Origin: CAYHVK01 sp964360255
GTDB taxonomy: Bacteria; Bdellovibrionota; Bdellovibrionia; Bdellovibrionales; UBA1609
DNA: 64,000 nucleotides
Reading direction: 5' to 3'
NCBI GenBank assembly: GCA_964360255.1
Contig: CAYHVK010000017.1
Coordinates: forward strand, 5,097-69,096
Below are positions 17,849 through 26,440 of the stretch, piece after piece. Both the position numbers and the translations under genes were made by a program. Below the pieces are notes generated by a model. The model saw nothing but the letters and a program-made list of their open reading frames with translations. It was not told the origin of the DNA and did not search any database. Position 1 is the stretch's first letter, and each line of letters opens with the position of its first letter.

Positions 17849-20800
17849 GAATTAAAAAACTCGAAATCGTTGGTTTTAAGTCGTTCAAAGACCGCACGGT
17901 CATTCAATTTGATCAGGGTATCACTGGTATCGTGGGTCCGAATGGTTGCGGTAAATCAAACATCGTAGATGCACTTGTTTGGGTGATGGGCGAAATGTCC
18001 GCTAAACACCTTCGCGGCTCTAAAATGGATGATGTTATTTTCGCGGGTAGCGAAGGTTATGCTCCAATGGGTATGGCTGAAGTTTCACTCACGCTTGAAA
18101 ATGACGGTGGGCCATTCCCCGTTGCTTATCAGCGCTACACAGAGATTTCTGTAACTCGTCGTTTGCATCGTAATGGTGAATCTGAATATTTAGTAAACCG
18201 TGAACCGGCTCGTCTTCGTGATATCCAAGAGATTTTCATGGATACAGGTGCAGGCTCAAAAGGTTTTTCGATCATCGAGCAGGGCGCGATCGGTAAAATC
18301 GTAACGTCGAAGCCAGAAGATCGTCGTACGCTTATCGAAGAAGCGGCGGGTATTACGAAATTCAAAGTTCGTAAACGCGAATCGCAACGAAAACTTGAAT
18401 CAACAGATGCCAACCTTGTTCGTCTTCAAGACATCATTGGTGAGCAAAAACGGCAGCTTGATTCTCTCGAGCGCCAGGCTCAGCGTGCTGAACGTTACCG
18501 CAAATTAAAAACTGAACTTCAAGATAAAGAAATGTGGCTCAACTCTAAGAGCTATTTGCAAATCGCAGATGAGCTCGTGGCGGCAGAAACACTTCTTGCG
18601 ACTTCGCGTGATGAAGAAGCCATCCACAGTGGTGGAATCAATGAGCTTGAACTTCAAGTTCAGACTCTTCGCTTGAAGATGACTGAAAATGAAGCGCGTG
18701 TTCACGATAAACAACGTGAATTCCAAGATTTGAATACAAAAGTTCAAAATACTGAAATGCAAATTCGCGAACTCAATTATGCTATTGAAAGTGCACGTCG
18801 CTCGAATGAGATGACGGGTTCAATCTTGTCGCAATATACAATGCGCCGAGAGAATTTAGCGGGTGAGAAAGAGAAAGTTGAAGAGTCGCTAGAAACAGCG
18901 CGCCTCGATGCTTTGCAATTTGAATCTGAATACCAGACTAAAAATGAAGAGTTCGTGAAAATCCAAGCCCGTGTGGGTGAGGCTGATCAAGAATTGACTG
19001 ATAAGCGTCGTGAGATGCTGACAGTGACGGCCGCGGTGACTCACTTAGAGGCGCGCGAGCAAAGCTTAACTTCAAAATTATCTGACGAGCAGTCTCGTTT
19101 AGAAAACTCGGTTTCTCTTCTTGAAGAGCTCTCTGTGCGTAAAGCCGAGTTTGAAACTCGTCGCAACACGGTTTACAAAGCTCTCGAGTCTGAGCGCCAA
19201 ATGCAACTGGACGTAGTAAAAGACATTGAGCTTATCGCTGAGAACCTCGGCATTCTTCGCAATCAAGTGGATACAAAACGCATTGAAAGCGAACAGATCA
19301 AAGACGAACTCAACCAAGTGGCTTCACGCCTTTACGGTTTAGAAGATCTTCAACAGAATTTTGAAGGCTTTCAAGACGGGGTGAAGAATATTCTGATGTG
19401 GCAGCGTACGCGCGCGACAGAAGCGGGTGTTGAAGGCGAAAAATTCCGTCCATTAGCTGAAGTTGTAGAAGTTCCTGAAAAATATGAACTCGCAATGGAA
19501 GCAGCTTTAGGTCAGCGTCTTCAAGTTCTCTTGAATGCTGATAATGAAGCGACTGATGGTGAGAGCTTAGAAGCTATTGATTACTTAAAAACGAATAAAG
19601 CCGGTCGCTCAAGTTTTGCAACGAGCGCTTCGGGTATGGGTGCAGCTTCTCGTGCGGCCACAACTTCAGGTGCGGCAGGTTTCTCTGGCGATTCATCTGG
19701 TGGAATGTCAGCGAGCGGATTGTCATCTGGCGGATATTCGGCCGGACTGTCATCTGATATGGCGATTTCTTCTGAAACAGCGACTTACGGAGATTTCGGT
19801 TCATCAACTGGTCTACAAACTGTAGAGACAACATCACTTGAGCCATTACGTGCTGAAGCTGGTTTTGATTCTTTCCTGGATGAAGTTGTGGCGATTGCTG
19901 AAACTCATCGCGCCGTTGTTAAACGTTTCTTCAATAACGTAGTGGTTGTAGACACTCTTGCGAATGCTCTCGTCATGTTCAAAAAATCTGAAGCGTGGAG
20001 AGCCTCTGGTCAAAATGTTCCGACTCGCACTTTTGTAACTCTTGAAGGCGATACTATTACTGCTGACGGAGTTATCACGGGCGGAGCCAGTGACAACGCT
20101 GAGAGCGGAGTTCTTCGTCGTCGTCGTGAAATCAAAGAACTTTCTTTAAAACGTGAAGAATTAGCCGGTAAGACGCAACTTGCGGCTTTGACAGTTAAAA
20201 AAGCTGAAGAGCAACTTCGCGGCGTTGAAGGACAGCTTGAAGTCGCGAAAAAGAACAGCGTTGAGAAAGAAATTCAAGTGGCGTCTTTGAGAAAAGATCT
20301 TGAGCGCGCTGAAATCGAATTCAACAACGCTCAAGCGGCTTTCGAGCGAGAAAAGTCTGAGAACGATAAACTGCAAATGTCAGTGAACACGGTTTCAGAA
20401 ACTCTTTCTAATCTTCAAGAAGAGCTCACTGATCGCAGAATGCTTAAGGCTGAGCTTGATACTAAAGTTGAAAGCTTGACTGTTGAGCTCAATACGATTC
20501 GTACCGGAATCGATGAGCGTCAACGTGAAGTAACAGATCTTCGTATTCGCGCGGCCAGCCGTAAACAAGAAGTTGAAGGCCTTGAGCGCCAATTGCTTCT
20601 TGTTTCAACATCACTGAATGATCTTGAATCGCAACTCGCGCAAATGTCTGAAGAGTCTGAGCGTAATAACGAAACTCTTTCTAGCAGCCAAATTGCAGTT
20701 GAAAATCTTCAGTCTGAGCTCACTCGCTCAATTCATGCGACAAAAGAAGCTGAACTTGCGGTTTCAAACGAAAAGAATATTTTCGAGCAAGAACATGCAG

Positions 20801-21663
20801 AGCTTCGTCGGCAAGAAGAAGAGTTTAATTCTAAACAATCTCGTATTTACTCACTTCGCTCAACACTCAACGAAGCCCAGCTTAAGGCTGAACAGCTCCG
20901 TATGCGTGAAGCGTATTTAGTTGAGCAAACAACTGAGAAGTATCAGCTTTCACTTCGCGAAGTAGCTAATAACTACCGCGAAATCGAAGGTGATCTAGAG
21001 GCGACAACTCGCGAAATCGAAGAACTTAAAGATAAAGTGAAGCGCATCGGCGAAGTGAACTTAGCTGCAATTCAAGAGTACGACGAATTAATCACTCGTT
21101 ACACTTTCTTGACGAAACAGCATGAAGACTTAATCGAAGCGAAAGAGCACTTACGTAAAGTGATCGATCGTATCAATCGTATTTGTGCTCGTCGTTTCAA
21201 AGAGACATTCGAGCTTGTGAACGACCGCTTTAAAAAGGTCTTCCCAGTATTGTTCGGTGGTGGTGAGGCGAGCCTTGTGCTTATCGAGTCAGCTGAGAAC
21301 GATGATCCGGGAATCGATATTATTTCACGTCCTCCAGGTAAGAAAATGCAAAGCGTGACATTGCTCTCGGGTGGCGAAAAAGCCCTCACAGCCGTGTCAT
21401 TGATTTTCTCGATCTTCCTTGTGAAGCCGAGCCCGTTCTGCTTACTGGATGAGGTTGATGCTCCGTTAGATGATGCCAACGTCTTCCGTTTCAATGATCT
21501 CGTACGTGAGATGGCGAAACGTTCACAAATTATCGTTGTGACGCACAATAAGCACACGATGAGAGTGAACAACAAGCTTTACGGCGTGACGATGCAAGAA
21601 AAAGGCGTTTCTAAAATGGTAAGCGTGAGCCTTGATGAAGCGGTTCGCACTGTAGTAGGGTAA
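17845..21663 (+). CDS. smc: Chromosome segregation ATPase SMC, hinge insertion
   Basis: Chromosome condensation ATPase of 1272 residues. Walker A is GPNGCGKSN (31-39). Long coiled coils (about 165-500 and 700-1050) flank a hinge (about 505-700). The C-terminal head carries LLSGGEKALT and Walker B CLLDEVDAPLDD. The TTG start is supported by the canonical N-terminus (MRIKKLEIVGFKSFKDR) beginning exactly there. Inside the hinge, residues 593-662 form a Ser/Gly/Ala/Thr-rich stretch not found in ordinary SMC hinges. It overlaps ppdK by 4 nt. Confidence 0.96.
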   Translation: MRIKKLEIVGFKSFKDRTVIQFDQGITGIVGPNGCGKSNIVDALVWVMGEMSAKHLRGSKMDDVIFAGSEGYAPMGMAEVSLTLENDGGPFPVAYQRYTEISVTRRLHRNGESEYLVNREPARLRDIQEIFMDTGAGSKGFSIIEQGAIGKIVTSKPEDRRTLIEEAAGITKFKVRKRESQRKLESTDANLVRLQDIIGEQKRQLDSLERQAQRAERYRKLKTELQDKEMWLNSKSYLQIADELVAAETLLATSRDEEAIHSGGINELELQVQTLRLKMTENEARVHDKQREFQDLNTKVQNTEMQIRELNYAIESARRSNEMTGSILSQYTMRRENLAGEKEKVEESLETARLDALQFESEYQTKNEEFVKIQARVGEADQELTDKRREMLTVTAAVTHLEAREQSLTSKLSDEQSRLENSVSLLEELSVRKAEFETRRNTVYKALESERQMQLDVVKDIELIAENLGILRNQVDTKRIESEQIKDELNQVASRLYGLEDLQQNFEGFQDGVKNILMWQRTRATEAGVEGEKFRPLAEVVEVPEKYELAMEAALGQRLQVLLNADNEATDGESLEAIDYLKTNKAGRSSFATSASGMGAASRAATTSGAAGFSGDSSGGMSASGLSSGGYSAGLSSDMAISSETATYGDFGSSTGLQTVETTSLEPLRAEAGFDSFLDEVVAIAETHRAVVKRFFNNVVVVDTLANALVMFKKSEAWRASGQNVPTRTFVTLEGDTITADGVITGGASDNAESGVLRRRREIKELSLKREELAGKTQLAALTVKKAEEQLRGVEGQLEVAKKNSVEKEIQVASLRKDLERAEIEFNNAQAAFEREKSENDKLQMSVNTVSETLSNLQEELTDRRMLKAELDTKVESLTVELNTIRTGIDERQREVTDLRIRAASRKQEVEGLERQLLLVSTSLNDLESQLAQMSEESERNNETLSSSQIAVENLQSELTRSIHATKEAELAVSNEKNIFEQEHAELRRQEEEFNSKQSRIYSLRSTLNEAQLKAEQLRMREAYLVEQTTEKYQLSLREVANNYREIEGDLEATTREIEELKDKVKRIGEVNLAAIQEYDELITRYTFLTKQHEDLIEAKEHLRKVIDRINRICARRFKETFELVNDRFKKVFPVLFGGGEASLVLIESAENDDPGIDIISRPPGKKMQSVTLLSGGEKALTAVSLIFSIFLVKPSPFCLLDEVDAPLDDANVFRFNDLVREMAKRSQIIVVTHNKHTMRVNNKLYGVTMQEKGVSKMVSVSLDEAVRTVVG
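19621..19830 (+). repeat. Low-complexity Ser/Gly/Ala coding insertion in smc hinge
   Basis: About 70 codons rich in Ser, Gly, Ala and Thr. At DNA level short imperfect repeats are visible, for example GTCATCTG at two sites and TCATCTGGYGGA twice. This suggests growth by slippage or local duplication. The frame is kept. Confidence 0.75.
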
Positions 21664-21665
21664 TT

Positions 21666-21688
21666 TTCGTCGCGATTTTCGCGGCGAA
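21666..21688 (+). promoter_or_regulatory. Stem-loop between smc and ftsY
   Basis: A 10-bp stem (TTCGTCGCGA with TCGCGGCGAA, one G-U pair) closes a 3-nt loop just after the smc stop. No U-run follows, so it is not a standard intrinsic terminator. It could be an mRNA processing or stability element. Confidence 0.5.
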
Positions 21689-21705
21689 CCTGCAGGAGCC
21701 TGTCA

Positions 21706-22899
21706 TTGGAATTTGATCCCTCGATATTTTTAATCATTGGTGTTGTCGTGTTTCTCGGAGTCGTGGCTTCGGGGGTTTATTATTTTGCCAGATACGCCAT
21801 CAAGACTGATGCTAATGATAAAGAAGTTTTTGGTTCACTCAAACAGGGTGAGGATACGCCTGAGTCGGCTGCTCGCGAAGCGGGTGCGCAAGCTTCAGCT
21901 GCCTCTGATCTTAAAAGTGCTGAGGCGTCTCAAAGACGAGAAGCCCTTACGCCTGAAGCGCCGAAACGATTTAAAACTCTTGAAGAAGCTCTCGCCGGTA
22001 CAAAATCAAGTCTTTGGGGCCGAATGGCTTCAACTTTTACCGCGTCCTCAACCATTAGCGATGATTTGCAACATATTGAAGAGGTTTTATTCACCAGTGA
22101 TTTGGGCCCGCAAACCGCTCAGCATTTATTAGAAAAAGTCGGAGATCGCCTCGATCGTAAAGAAAAATCCAACGCTGAAAAAGTTCGAGCTGCTTTAAGA
22201 GCCGAAATGCTCGCGGTCTTTCAAGAAAACGCGGCATTTGAAAAAAATAAAGATTTATTTGATAAAGCCAAAGATCAAAAAGGTCGCGGCGAAATCGTGG
22301 TCTGGATGGTTGTTGGTGTTAATGGCGCAGGTAAAACAACAACGATCGGAAAGCTCGCTTCACTGGCTCAACTTCAAGGTTTAAAGCCAATGATCGTAGC
22401 TGGTGATACATTTCGTGCGGCGGCCGATAGTCAGCTGCGTGTTTGGTCTGAGCGCTCTGGCAGTCTTTATTATTCTAGTGACGTCACGAAAGATCCGAGT
22501 GCTGTGGCTTATCAGGCTTTAGAAAAAGCGAAATCAGAAAAAGTAGATTTGGTTTTAATCGACACCGCTGGCCGCCTTCACACTCAAGACAATTTGATGG
22601 AAGAGCTGAAGAAAATGAAGCGAGTTATGACAAAAGTAATCGCTGATGCACCTCACGAGGTGATCATTGTTCTTGATGCGAACAATGGGCAGAACGCACT
22701 TGAGCAAGCTCGTCAATTTCATAAAGCCGTGGGGATTTCTGCCGCGATTTTGACTAAGCTTGATGGAACTTCAAAGGGTGGGGTGGCTGTAGGTCTAGCC
22801 TCTGAGTTGAATATTCCTATACGATTTGTGGGAATTGGTGAAGGTGTTGAAGATCTTCGTATTTTTTCTGCAGAAGCTTTTGTAGACTCTATAATATGA
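21706..22899 (+). CDS. ftsY: FtsY, signal recognition particle receptor
   Basis: An SRP-receptor GTPase that docks ribosome-nascent chain complexes at the inner membrane. The 397 residues have an N-terminal membrane helix (about 6-28), an acidic/Ala-rich linker, the N domain (about 95-185) and the G domain with GVNGAGKTTTIGKLA, DTAGRLHTQ and TKLDGTSKGG. The transmembrane anchor differs from E. coli FtsY, which relies on an amphipathic A/N region. The start is TTG 21706 with AGGAG 9 nt upstream; it encodes the residues just before the anchor. The stop overlaps the next gene by 4 nt. Confidence 0.95.
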   Translation: MEFDPSIFLIIGVVVFLGVVASGVYYFARYAIKTDANDKEVFGSLKQGEDTPESAAREAGAQASAASDLKSAEASQRREALTPEAPKRFKTLEEALAGTKSSLWGRMASTFTASSTISDDLQHIEEVLFTSDLGPQTAQHLLEKVGDRLDRKEKSNAEKVRAALRAEMLAVFQENAAFEKNKDLFDKAKDQKGRGEIVVWMVVGVNGAGKTTTIGKLASLAQLQGLKPMIVAGDTFRAAADSQLRVWSERSGSLYYSSDVTKDPSAVAYQALEKAKSEKVDLVLIDTAGRLHTQDNLMEELKKMKRVMTKVIADAPHEVIIVLDANNGQNALEQARQFHKAVGISAAILTKLDGTSKGGVAVGLASELNIPIRFVGIGEGVEDLRIFSAEAFVDSII

Positions 22900-24539
22900 A
22901 TTGGTCCCATTCCATTGTGACCTTGGCCTTTGCCGGAACATGTTTCTTCATGCTCGGTACCAGCCTGGTCTCAGAAAACTTACAAAAAATCGCCGCGAAT
23001 CGCATCCGCGATATTCTAGTTAAAATCAGTGGTAAAACATATTATGGAGTTTTAGCGGGCGCAGGTTTAACTATGCTCGTGCAAAGTTCTGGCGCCGTGA
23101 TGGCGATGCTTGTTGGTTTGGGTACAGCTGGGGTGATTTCGCTCCCGCAAGTGATGGGCGTTATTCTTGGAGTCGGCATTGGTACGACGATTACAGTTCA
23201 GCTTCTCAGTTTTAATATTGCGCAGTTCGGTTTACCGATTTTTGCTATTTGCTTTACTATTCAGTTTCTCACGGCTCGCCCGGTCGTTTCGCGCGCCATG
23301 GGTGTAGGGATGGGTTTTGGGCTCATGTTCTGGGGCCTTGAGATGATCACTCTGGGCACAGCTGGTTTGCGTGATGTTGAGTATTTCGTGCGCATGCTTG
23401 ATTACTTAAAAGAAAATCCATTTATTCTTCTCGGGGCAGTAGCCGTTTTTACGGCGCTTTTGCAGTCTAGTGCCGCCGTTGTGGGTATTGCGATATCTCT
23501 AGCAGGTTCAGGTTTAATTTCTATGACTGATGCCTTCTATTGGGTCTACGGAGCGAATATTGGCACAACAGCCGTCGGTTTAATTGCGGCTGCGGGTGCG
23601 AACTACGTCGGTCGACAAGTGGCGTGGGCCCACTGTGCGCACAAAGTTTTGATGGTGTTTTTACTTTATTATCTGACGCCGTATTTAGCTGAGTGGACTT
23701 CAATGGGAGTTCCGCAGCGTGATGTGGCCAATGCCCATTTGCTTTTCAACCTTCTCGGCGCTCTTTTATTTTATCCATTTGTTGGTTATGGGGTTCGGCA
23801 GCTCGAGAAGTGGATTCAGCCTCGTGAGAACGAGCGCGACTTCTCAGTGAAATACTTAGATCGTGTCAACTTTGAATCTCCGGCTATCTGTATAGCTCAC
23901 GCTGAGCGCGAAATTATGCGCATGGGTGATATCGTGCTTTCAATGCTCAAAGATTCAATTACGGTTTTACGGGATGATAACCCAGATTTAATTAAAGAGA
24001 TGCGCGCCCGTGACAATAAAGTGGATTTGCTCAATCGCGAGATTTCACTTTTTATTACTAAATACATGGAGAGCGCCGAAAGCGGAATGCACAAGCAGAT
24101 GATTCGTCTGTTCTCGGTGGCCGCTGATTTAGAAAGTGCGGCGGATGTTATTGATAATTCTATGCTAGAGCTCGCCGGTAAGAAGCATAAGCTCAAAGTT
24201 GAATTCAGCGACGAGGGCTGGAAAGAAATCGAAACTATGCACAACGCCGTAACCGAAGTGGCAATGATGTCGCTGAGTTGTTTTCAAGTGCAGAGTCGCG
24301 ACCTGGCTGAAAAAGTCATCCAATCTAAGAGAGATATCCGAAAGCTTGAAAAGGTGATGCGAGAGTCCCATATTTCTCGTCTTGTGAAAGGCCGCTCGGA
24401 TAGTATTAATACATCTTCAATCCATATGGATGTGCTGAGTGACTATCGCCGAATCGTTGGCCTCTTCTCAAACCATGTCTATCACTTGGCTAAACCAGAC
24501 AGCGAAAAATTTGTGATCACTAAACGTGGTGGAATGTAG
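22896..24539 (+). CDS. Na+/Pi cotransporter family protein with PhoU-like domain
   Basis: An inner-membrane protein of the NptA/PNaS family (547 residues). About eight membrane segments span residues 1-305, with the duplicated family motif containing QSS (VQSSGAVMAM near 62-71 and LQSSAAVVGI near 188-197). A C-terminal helical PhoU-like region occupies about 335-540. It probably takes up phosphate with sodium, though substrates vary within the family. The ATG lies in the ATGA overlap with ftsY. The conserved gene run ends here; a repeat-rich segment follows. Confidence 0.9.
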   Translation: MNWSHSIVTLAFAGTCFFMLGTSLVSENLQKIAANRIRDILVKISGKTYYGVLAGAGLTMLVQSSGAVMAMLVGLGTAGVISLPQVMGVILGVGIGTTITVQLLSFNIAQFGLPIFAICFTIQFLTARPVVSRAMGVGMGFGLMFWGLEMITLGTAGLRDVEYFVRMLDYLKENPFILLGAVAVFTALLQSSAAVVGIAISLAGSGLISMTDAFYWVYGANIGTTAVGLIAAAGANYVGRQVAWAHCAHKVLMVFLLYYLTPYLAEWTSMGVPQRDVANAHLLFNLLGALLFYPFVGYGVRQLEKWIQPRENERDFSVKYLDRVNFESPAICIAHAEREIMRMGDIVLSMLKDSITVLRDDNPDLIKEMRARDNKVDLLNREISLFITKYMESAESGMHKQMIRLFSVAADLESAADVIDNSMLELAGKKHKLKVEFSDEGWKEIETMHNAVTEVAMMSLSCFQVQSRDLAEKVIQSKRDIRKLEKVMRESHISRLVKGRSDSINTSSIHMDVLSDYRRIVGLFSNHVYHLAKPDSEKFVITKRGGM

Positions 24540-24566
24540 TCGAGGCCGGTGGCGGATGTGAAGCTA

Positions 24567-24650
24567 CTGAGAACTAGAAGCATCATCTGAGAAGTGTCGT
24601 TTGAGAAACGTCTGAGAAGTCGTCTATGAGGATCGTCTGAGAAATGTCGT
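24567..24650. repeat. Degenerate tandem repeats, core CTGAGAA
   Basis: The core CTGAGAA (or near copies) starts at 24567, 24587, 24601, 24612, 24624 and 24637, usually followed by a GTCGT-type tail. The consensus unit is about 12-14 bp, CTGAGAAGTCGT. A further copy, CGTCTGAGAA, is at 24905-24914. The function is unknown. Confidence 0.65.
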
Positions 24651-24665
24651 CGCTAACTGACGGGG

Positions 24666-24697
24666 GTACGTGTTTTCGCTGACCGATCGACACGTGC
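24666..24697. repeat. Inverted repeat GTACGTGT/ACACGTGC
   Basis: An 8-bp stem with one G-U pair and a 16-nt loop directly after the tandem repeats. The loop contains the first copy of GCTGACCGAT (24678-24687), which recurs at 24707-24716. Confidence 0.5.
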
Positions 24698-24804
24698 ACT
24701 TTATTTGCTGACCGATATGTCCGTGTCCGGCACGATTTTCTCTGAACGCAATGCGACTTCAACGTTGGAGGTAGAATTACCTCTTCTAAATGATGAATCC
24801 AAAT

Positions 24805-24855
24805 ATCATGATCACTCTCTAAAAATATTGAATACACTCCACAAATCATGATCAC
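24805..24855. repeat. Direct repeat ATCATGATCAC, 40 bp apart
   Basis: Identical 11-mers at 24805-24815 and 24845-24855, each containing the palindrome TGATCA and each followed by a similar AT-rich stretch. A spacing near four helical turns would suit binding of a regulator to one face of the DNA. Confidence 0.55.
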
Positions 24856-25026
24856 ATTCAAAAATTATAAATTTATTCCCAAATTTATGTTGACGTAAAT
24901 TTCACGTCTGAGAATGCGCTGAGTGAAGTTTAAATTTGCCGTGCAGGTTGGTACATTCTCGATTGTCCGAGACGATTCTAGAGGCCAATTGGATCAAATA
25001 GAGTGAGTCGATTTGTGTCCGCCGTC

Positions 25027-25052
25027 CGGATTATTAATTTAAAAATAATTCG
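25027..25052. repeat. Inverted repeat upstream of HNH gene
   Basis: CGGATTATT (25027-25035) and AATAATTCG (25044-25052) form a near-perfect 9-bp inverted repeat with an 8-nt spacer, 58 bp before the HNH start. It is an operator or leader hairpin candidate. Confidence 0.45.
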
Positions 25053-25110
25053 TAAAATAGAGATTTTAAAAGCCATGTTAATAAAATTATCCAACTAACT
25101 AGGAGTTACT

Positions 25111-26001
25111 ATGGCTTTACTTAAAATTGACAACTACGAACAAAAATTAATTATCCGACTTAAAGATCTTTTTCATCAGGAAAATGAGATCGTTAATGAA
25201 TCAATCGAACTGCTCAGTCAGATTGAAAAGAGAAAGATTTTTTTAAAGATGGGGTATCCGAGTCTTTATGAGTTCTGTATTCAAGAGCTTAAGTATTCGG
25301 AAGGAACCGCATATAGAAGAATATCTGTGGCTCGACTTTTAAGAGAATTGCCAGAAATTAAAGAAAAAGTAGATTCTGGCGTGGTAAATTTAACCTCACT
25401 TTCTCAGGCTCAGTCATTTTTTAACAAACGATTTAAAGAAAATGCACCATTGCAAAAAGAAGAAAAGATGTTGTTGATTGAGAGATTAGAAAATAAAAGT
25501 CATCGCGAATGCGAAAAAGAAATACTCAAGCTAGACCCCAAGGCCCATAGGCCTGATCAAGCTCGGCAAATTAACAACGACCTGACTGAAATCCGCTTAA
25601 CAGTAGATAGTGAATTTATGGCGGTGCTAAATCGACTTCGCGAACGTCTATCGAGTCGTGGAATTTTAGAGAATAAAGATGTTATTTTTCACGCGCTTAA
25701 AACAGAAGTGACAAGACTCACTAAGAATCCAAAAGAAGTGAGCGCTATCACTTATTTATCGAAACATAATATTTTTGAGCGAAAGGGTCGCATAGTCATT
25801 CCGCACTCGCTTCGCGCTCTTGTTCATACAAAGTCGAATTGGGAGTGTTCTTACGTAAATCCACAAAGCCATAAAAAATGCTCAAGCCGTCATTTTTTAC
25901 AGATAGACCATATTATTCCGGTGAGTCGCGGAGGAACCAACAACCTCAACAATTTACAGCTGATGTGTTCAGCACATAATCAGTTAAAGTCTGATAACTG
26001 A
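25111..26001 (+). CDS. HNH endonuclease domain protein
   Basis: A 296-residue protein with a helical N-terminus (about 1-150) of unknown role and a C-terminal HNH nuclease fold (about 240-296). The zinc pairs are probably C246/C257 and C286/H289, and the catalytic motif contains D266-H267, with N281 and N290 downstream. A clear AGGAG 6 nt before the ATG supports the start. Lone genes of this kind are common in Bdellovibrio-type genomes; no restriction partner, intron or toxin context is visible. The AT-rich flanks and lack of an operon suggest acquisition. The role of the nuclease is unknown. Confidence 0.88.
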   Translation: MALLKIDNYEQKLIIRLKDLFHQENEIVNESIELLSQIEKRKIFLKMGYPSLYEFCIQELKYSEGTAYRRISVARLLRELPEIKEKVDSGVVNLTSLSQAQSFFNKRFKENAPLQKEEKMLLIERLENKSHRECEKEILKLDPKAHRPDQARQINNDLTEIRLTVDSEFMAVLNRLRERLSSRGILENKDVIFHALKTEVTRLTKNPKEVSAITYLSKHNIFERKGRIVIPHSLRALVHTKSNWECSYVNPQSHKKCSSRHFLQIDHIIPVSRGGTNNLNNLQLMCSAHNQLKSDN

Positions 26002-26440
26002 TGGGGTGTCCGATAATTGGCGGAATTGTCTATCTATTAGCTGATGGAGTTATGTATCTCAATACACATTGGAAGAGGCTGGCGATTCATTATTTTAACG
26101 CTCAGATTTTAATTAGATGGCAATACCTTTGGAATACGCCCTTGCTATCTTTATTTTTTGTCTTCGTATCTGTCTTTGCAGGTGATTCATGCTGAAATCG
26201 CCCGCCAAGGCAGCGCGTTAAGTGCTTGATCTTTGACCACTCCCGCAGTCTGCGCTACCAATATTAGTGAAGGTTTCTTGGATTTTTGCCCCAAGCTTAA
26301 ATCCATATAAATCGAACTGGTAAATGATTTAGAGAATTCTTGAATTGATAGATAGAGTTTTCGATCAGGTATCAGAGCGGCCACACCTTCAATTGGTTTT
26401 AACTTTTCAAACTGGTACAGCTCTAAAGGAGAATACCATC
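26002..26440. other. Intergenic segment before zapA
   Basis: This 439-bp stretch has no confident gene. It contains a possible minus-strand gene remnant (26187-26384) and the zapA leader with AAAGGAGA at 26426-26433. A short plus-strand frame starting at 26001 has no ribosome-binding site and is not supported. Confidence 0.6.
26187..26384 (-). CDS. Possible small protein or gene remnant
   Basis: A 65-codon frame from GTG 26384, open upstream for a further 18 codons or so before a stop. Its composition looks protein-like, with mixed hydrophobic and charged residues and few rare codons. It has no convincing ribosome-binding site and no family I recognise. It may be the truncated 3' end of a gene broken when the HNH segment arrived, or chance. 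Confidence 0.2.
   Translation of the reverse strand: MAALIPDRKLYLSIQEFSKSFTSSIYMDLSLGQKSKKPSLILVAQTAGVVKDQALNALPWRAISA

Larger units (their letters stand above)
24540..25110. other. Intergenic accessory segment, repeat-rich, no gene seen
   Basis: There is no credible coding frame on either strand across 571 bp. The left half holds degenerate 12-14 bp direct repeats and a stem-loop. The right half is AT-rich and holds a pair of identical 11-mers 40 bp apart and an inverted repeat. Composition differs clearly from the flanking genes. It lies between the Na/Pi transporter and the HNH gene and looks like the left flank of an acquired segment. Confidence 0.7.

Noticed and set aside
21099..21575. 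158-codon minus-strand frame within smc
   Set aside because: It is antisense to the conserved SMC head domain and shows no independent features.
24583..24861. Minus-strand 92-codon frame over the repeat block
   Set aside because: It runs through the degenerate repeats, has no ribosome-binding site and no protein-like pattern.
26001..26195. Plus-strand 64-codon frame directly after the HNH gene
   Set aside because: No ribosome-binding site, overlaps the HNH stop, and composition reflects AT-rich noncoding DNA.
24540..26440. Prophage or insertion sequence
   Set aside because: No transposase, integrase, terminal inverted repeats or target-site duplication could be found around the HNH gene.
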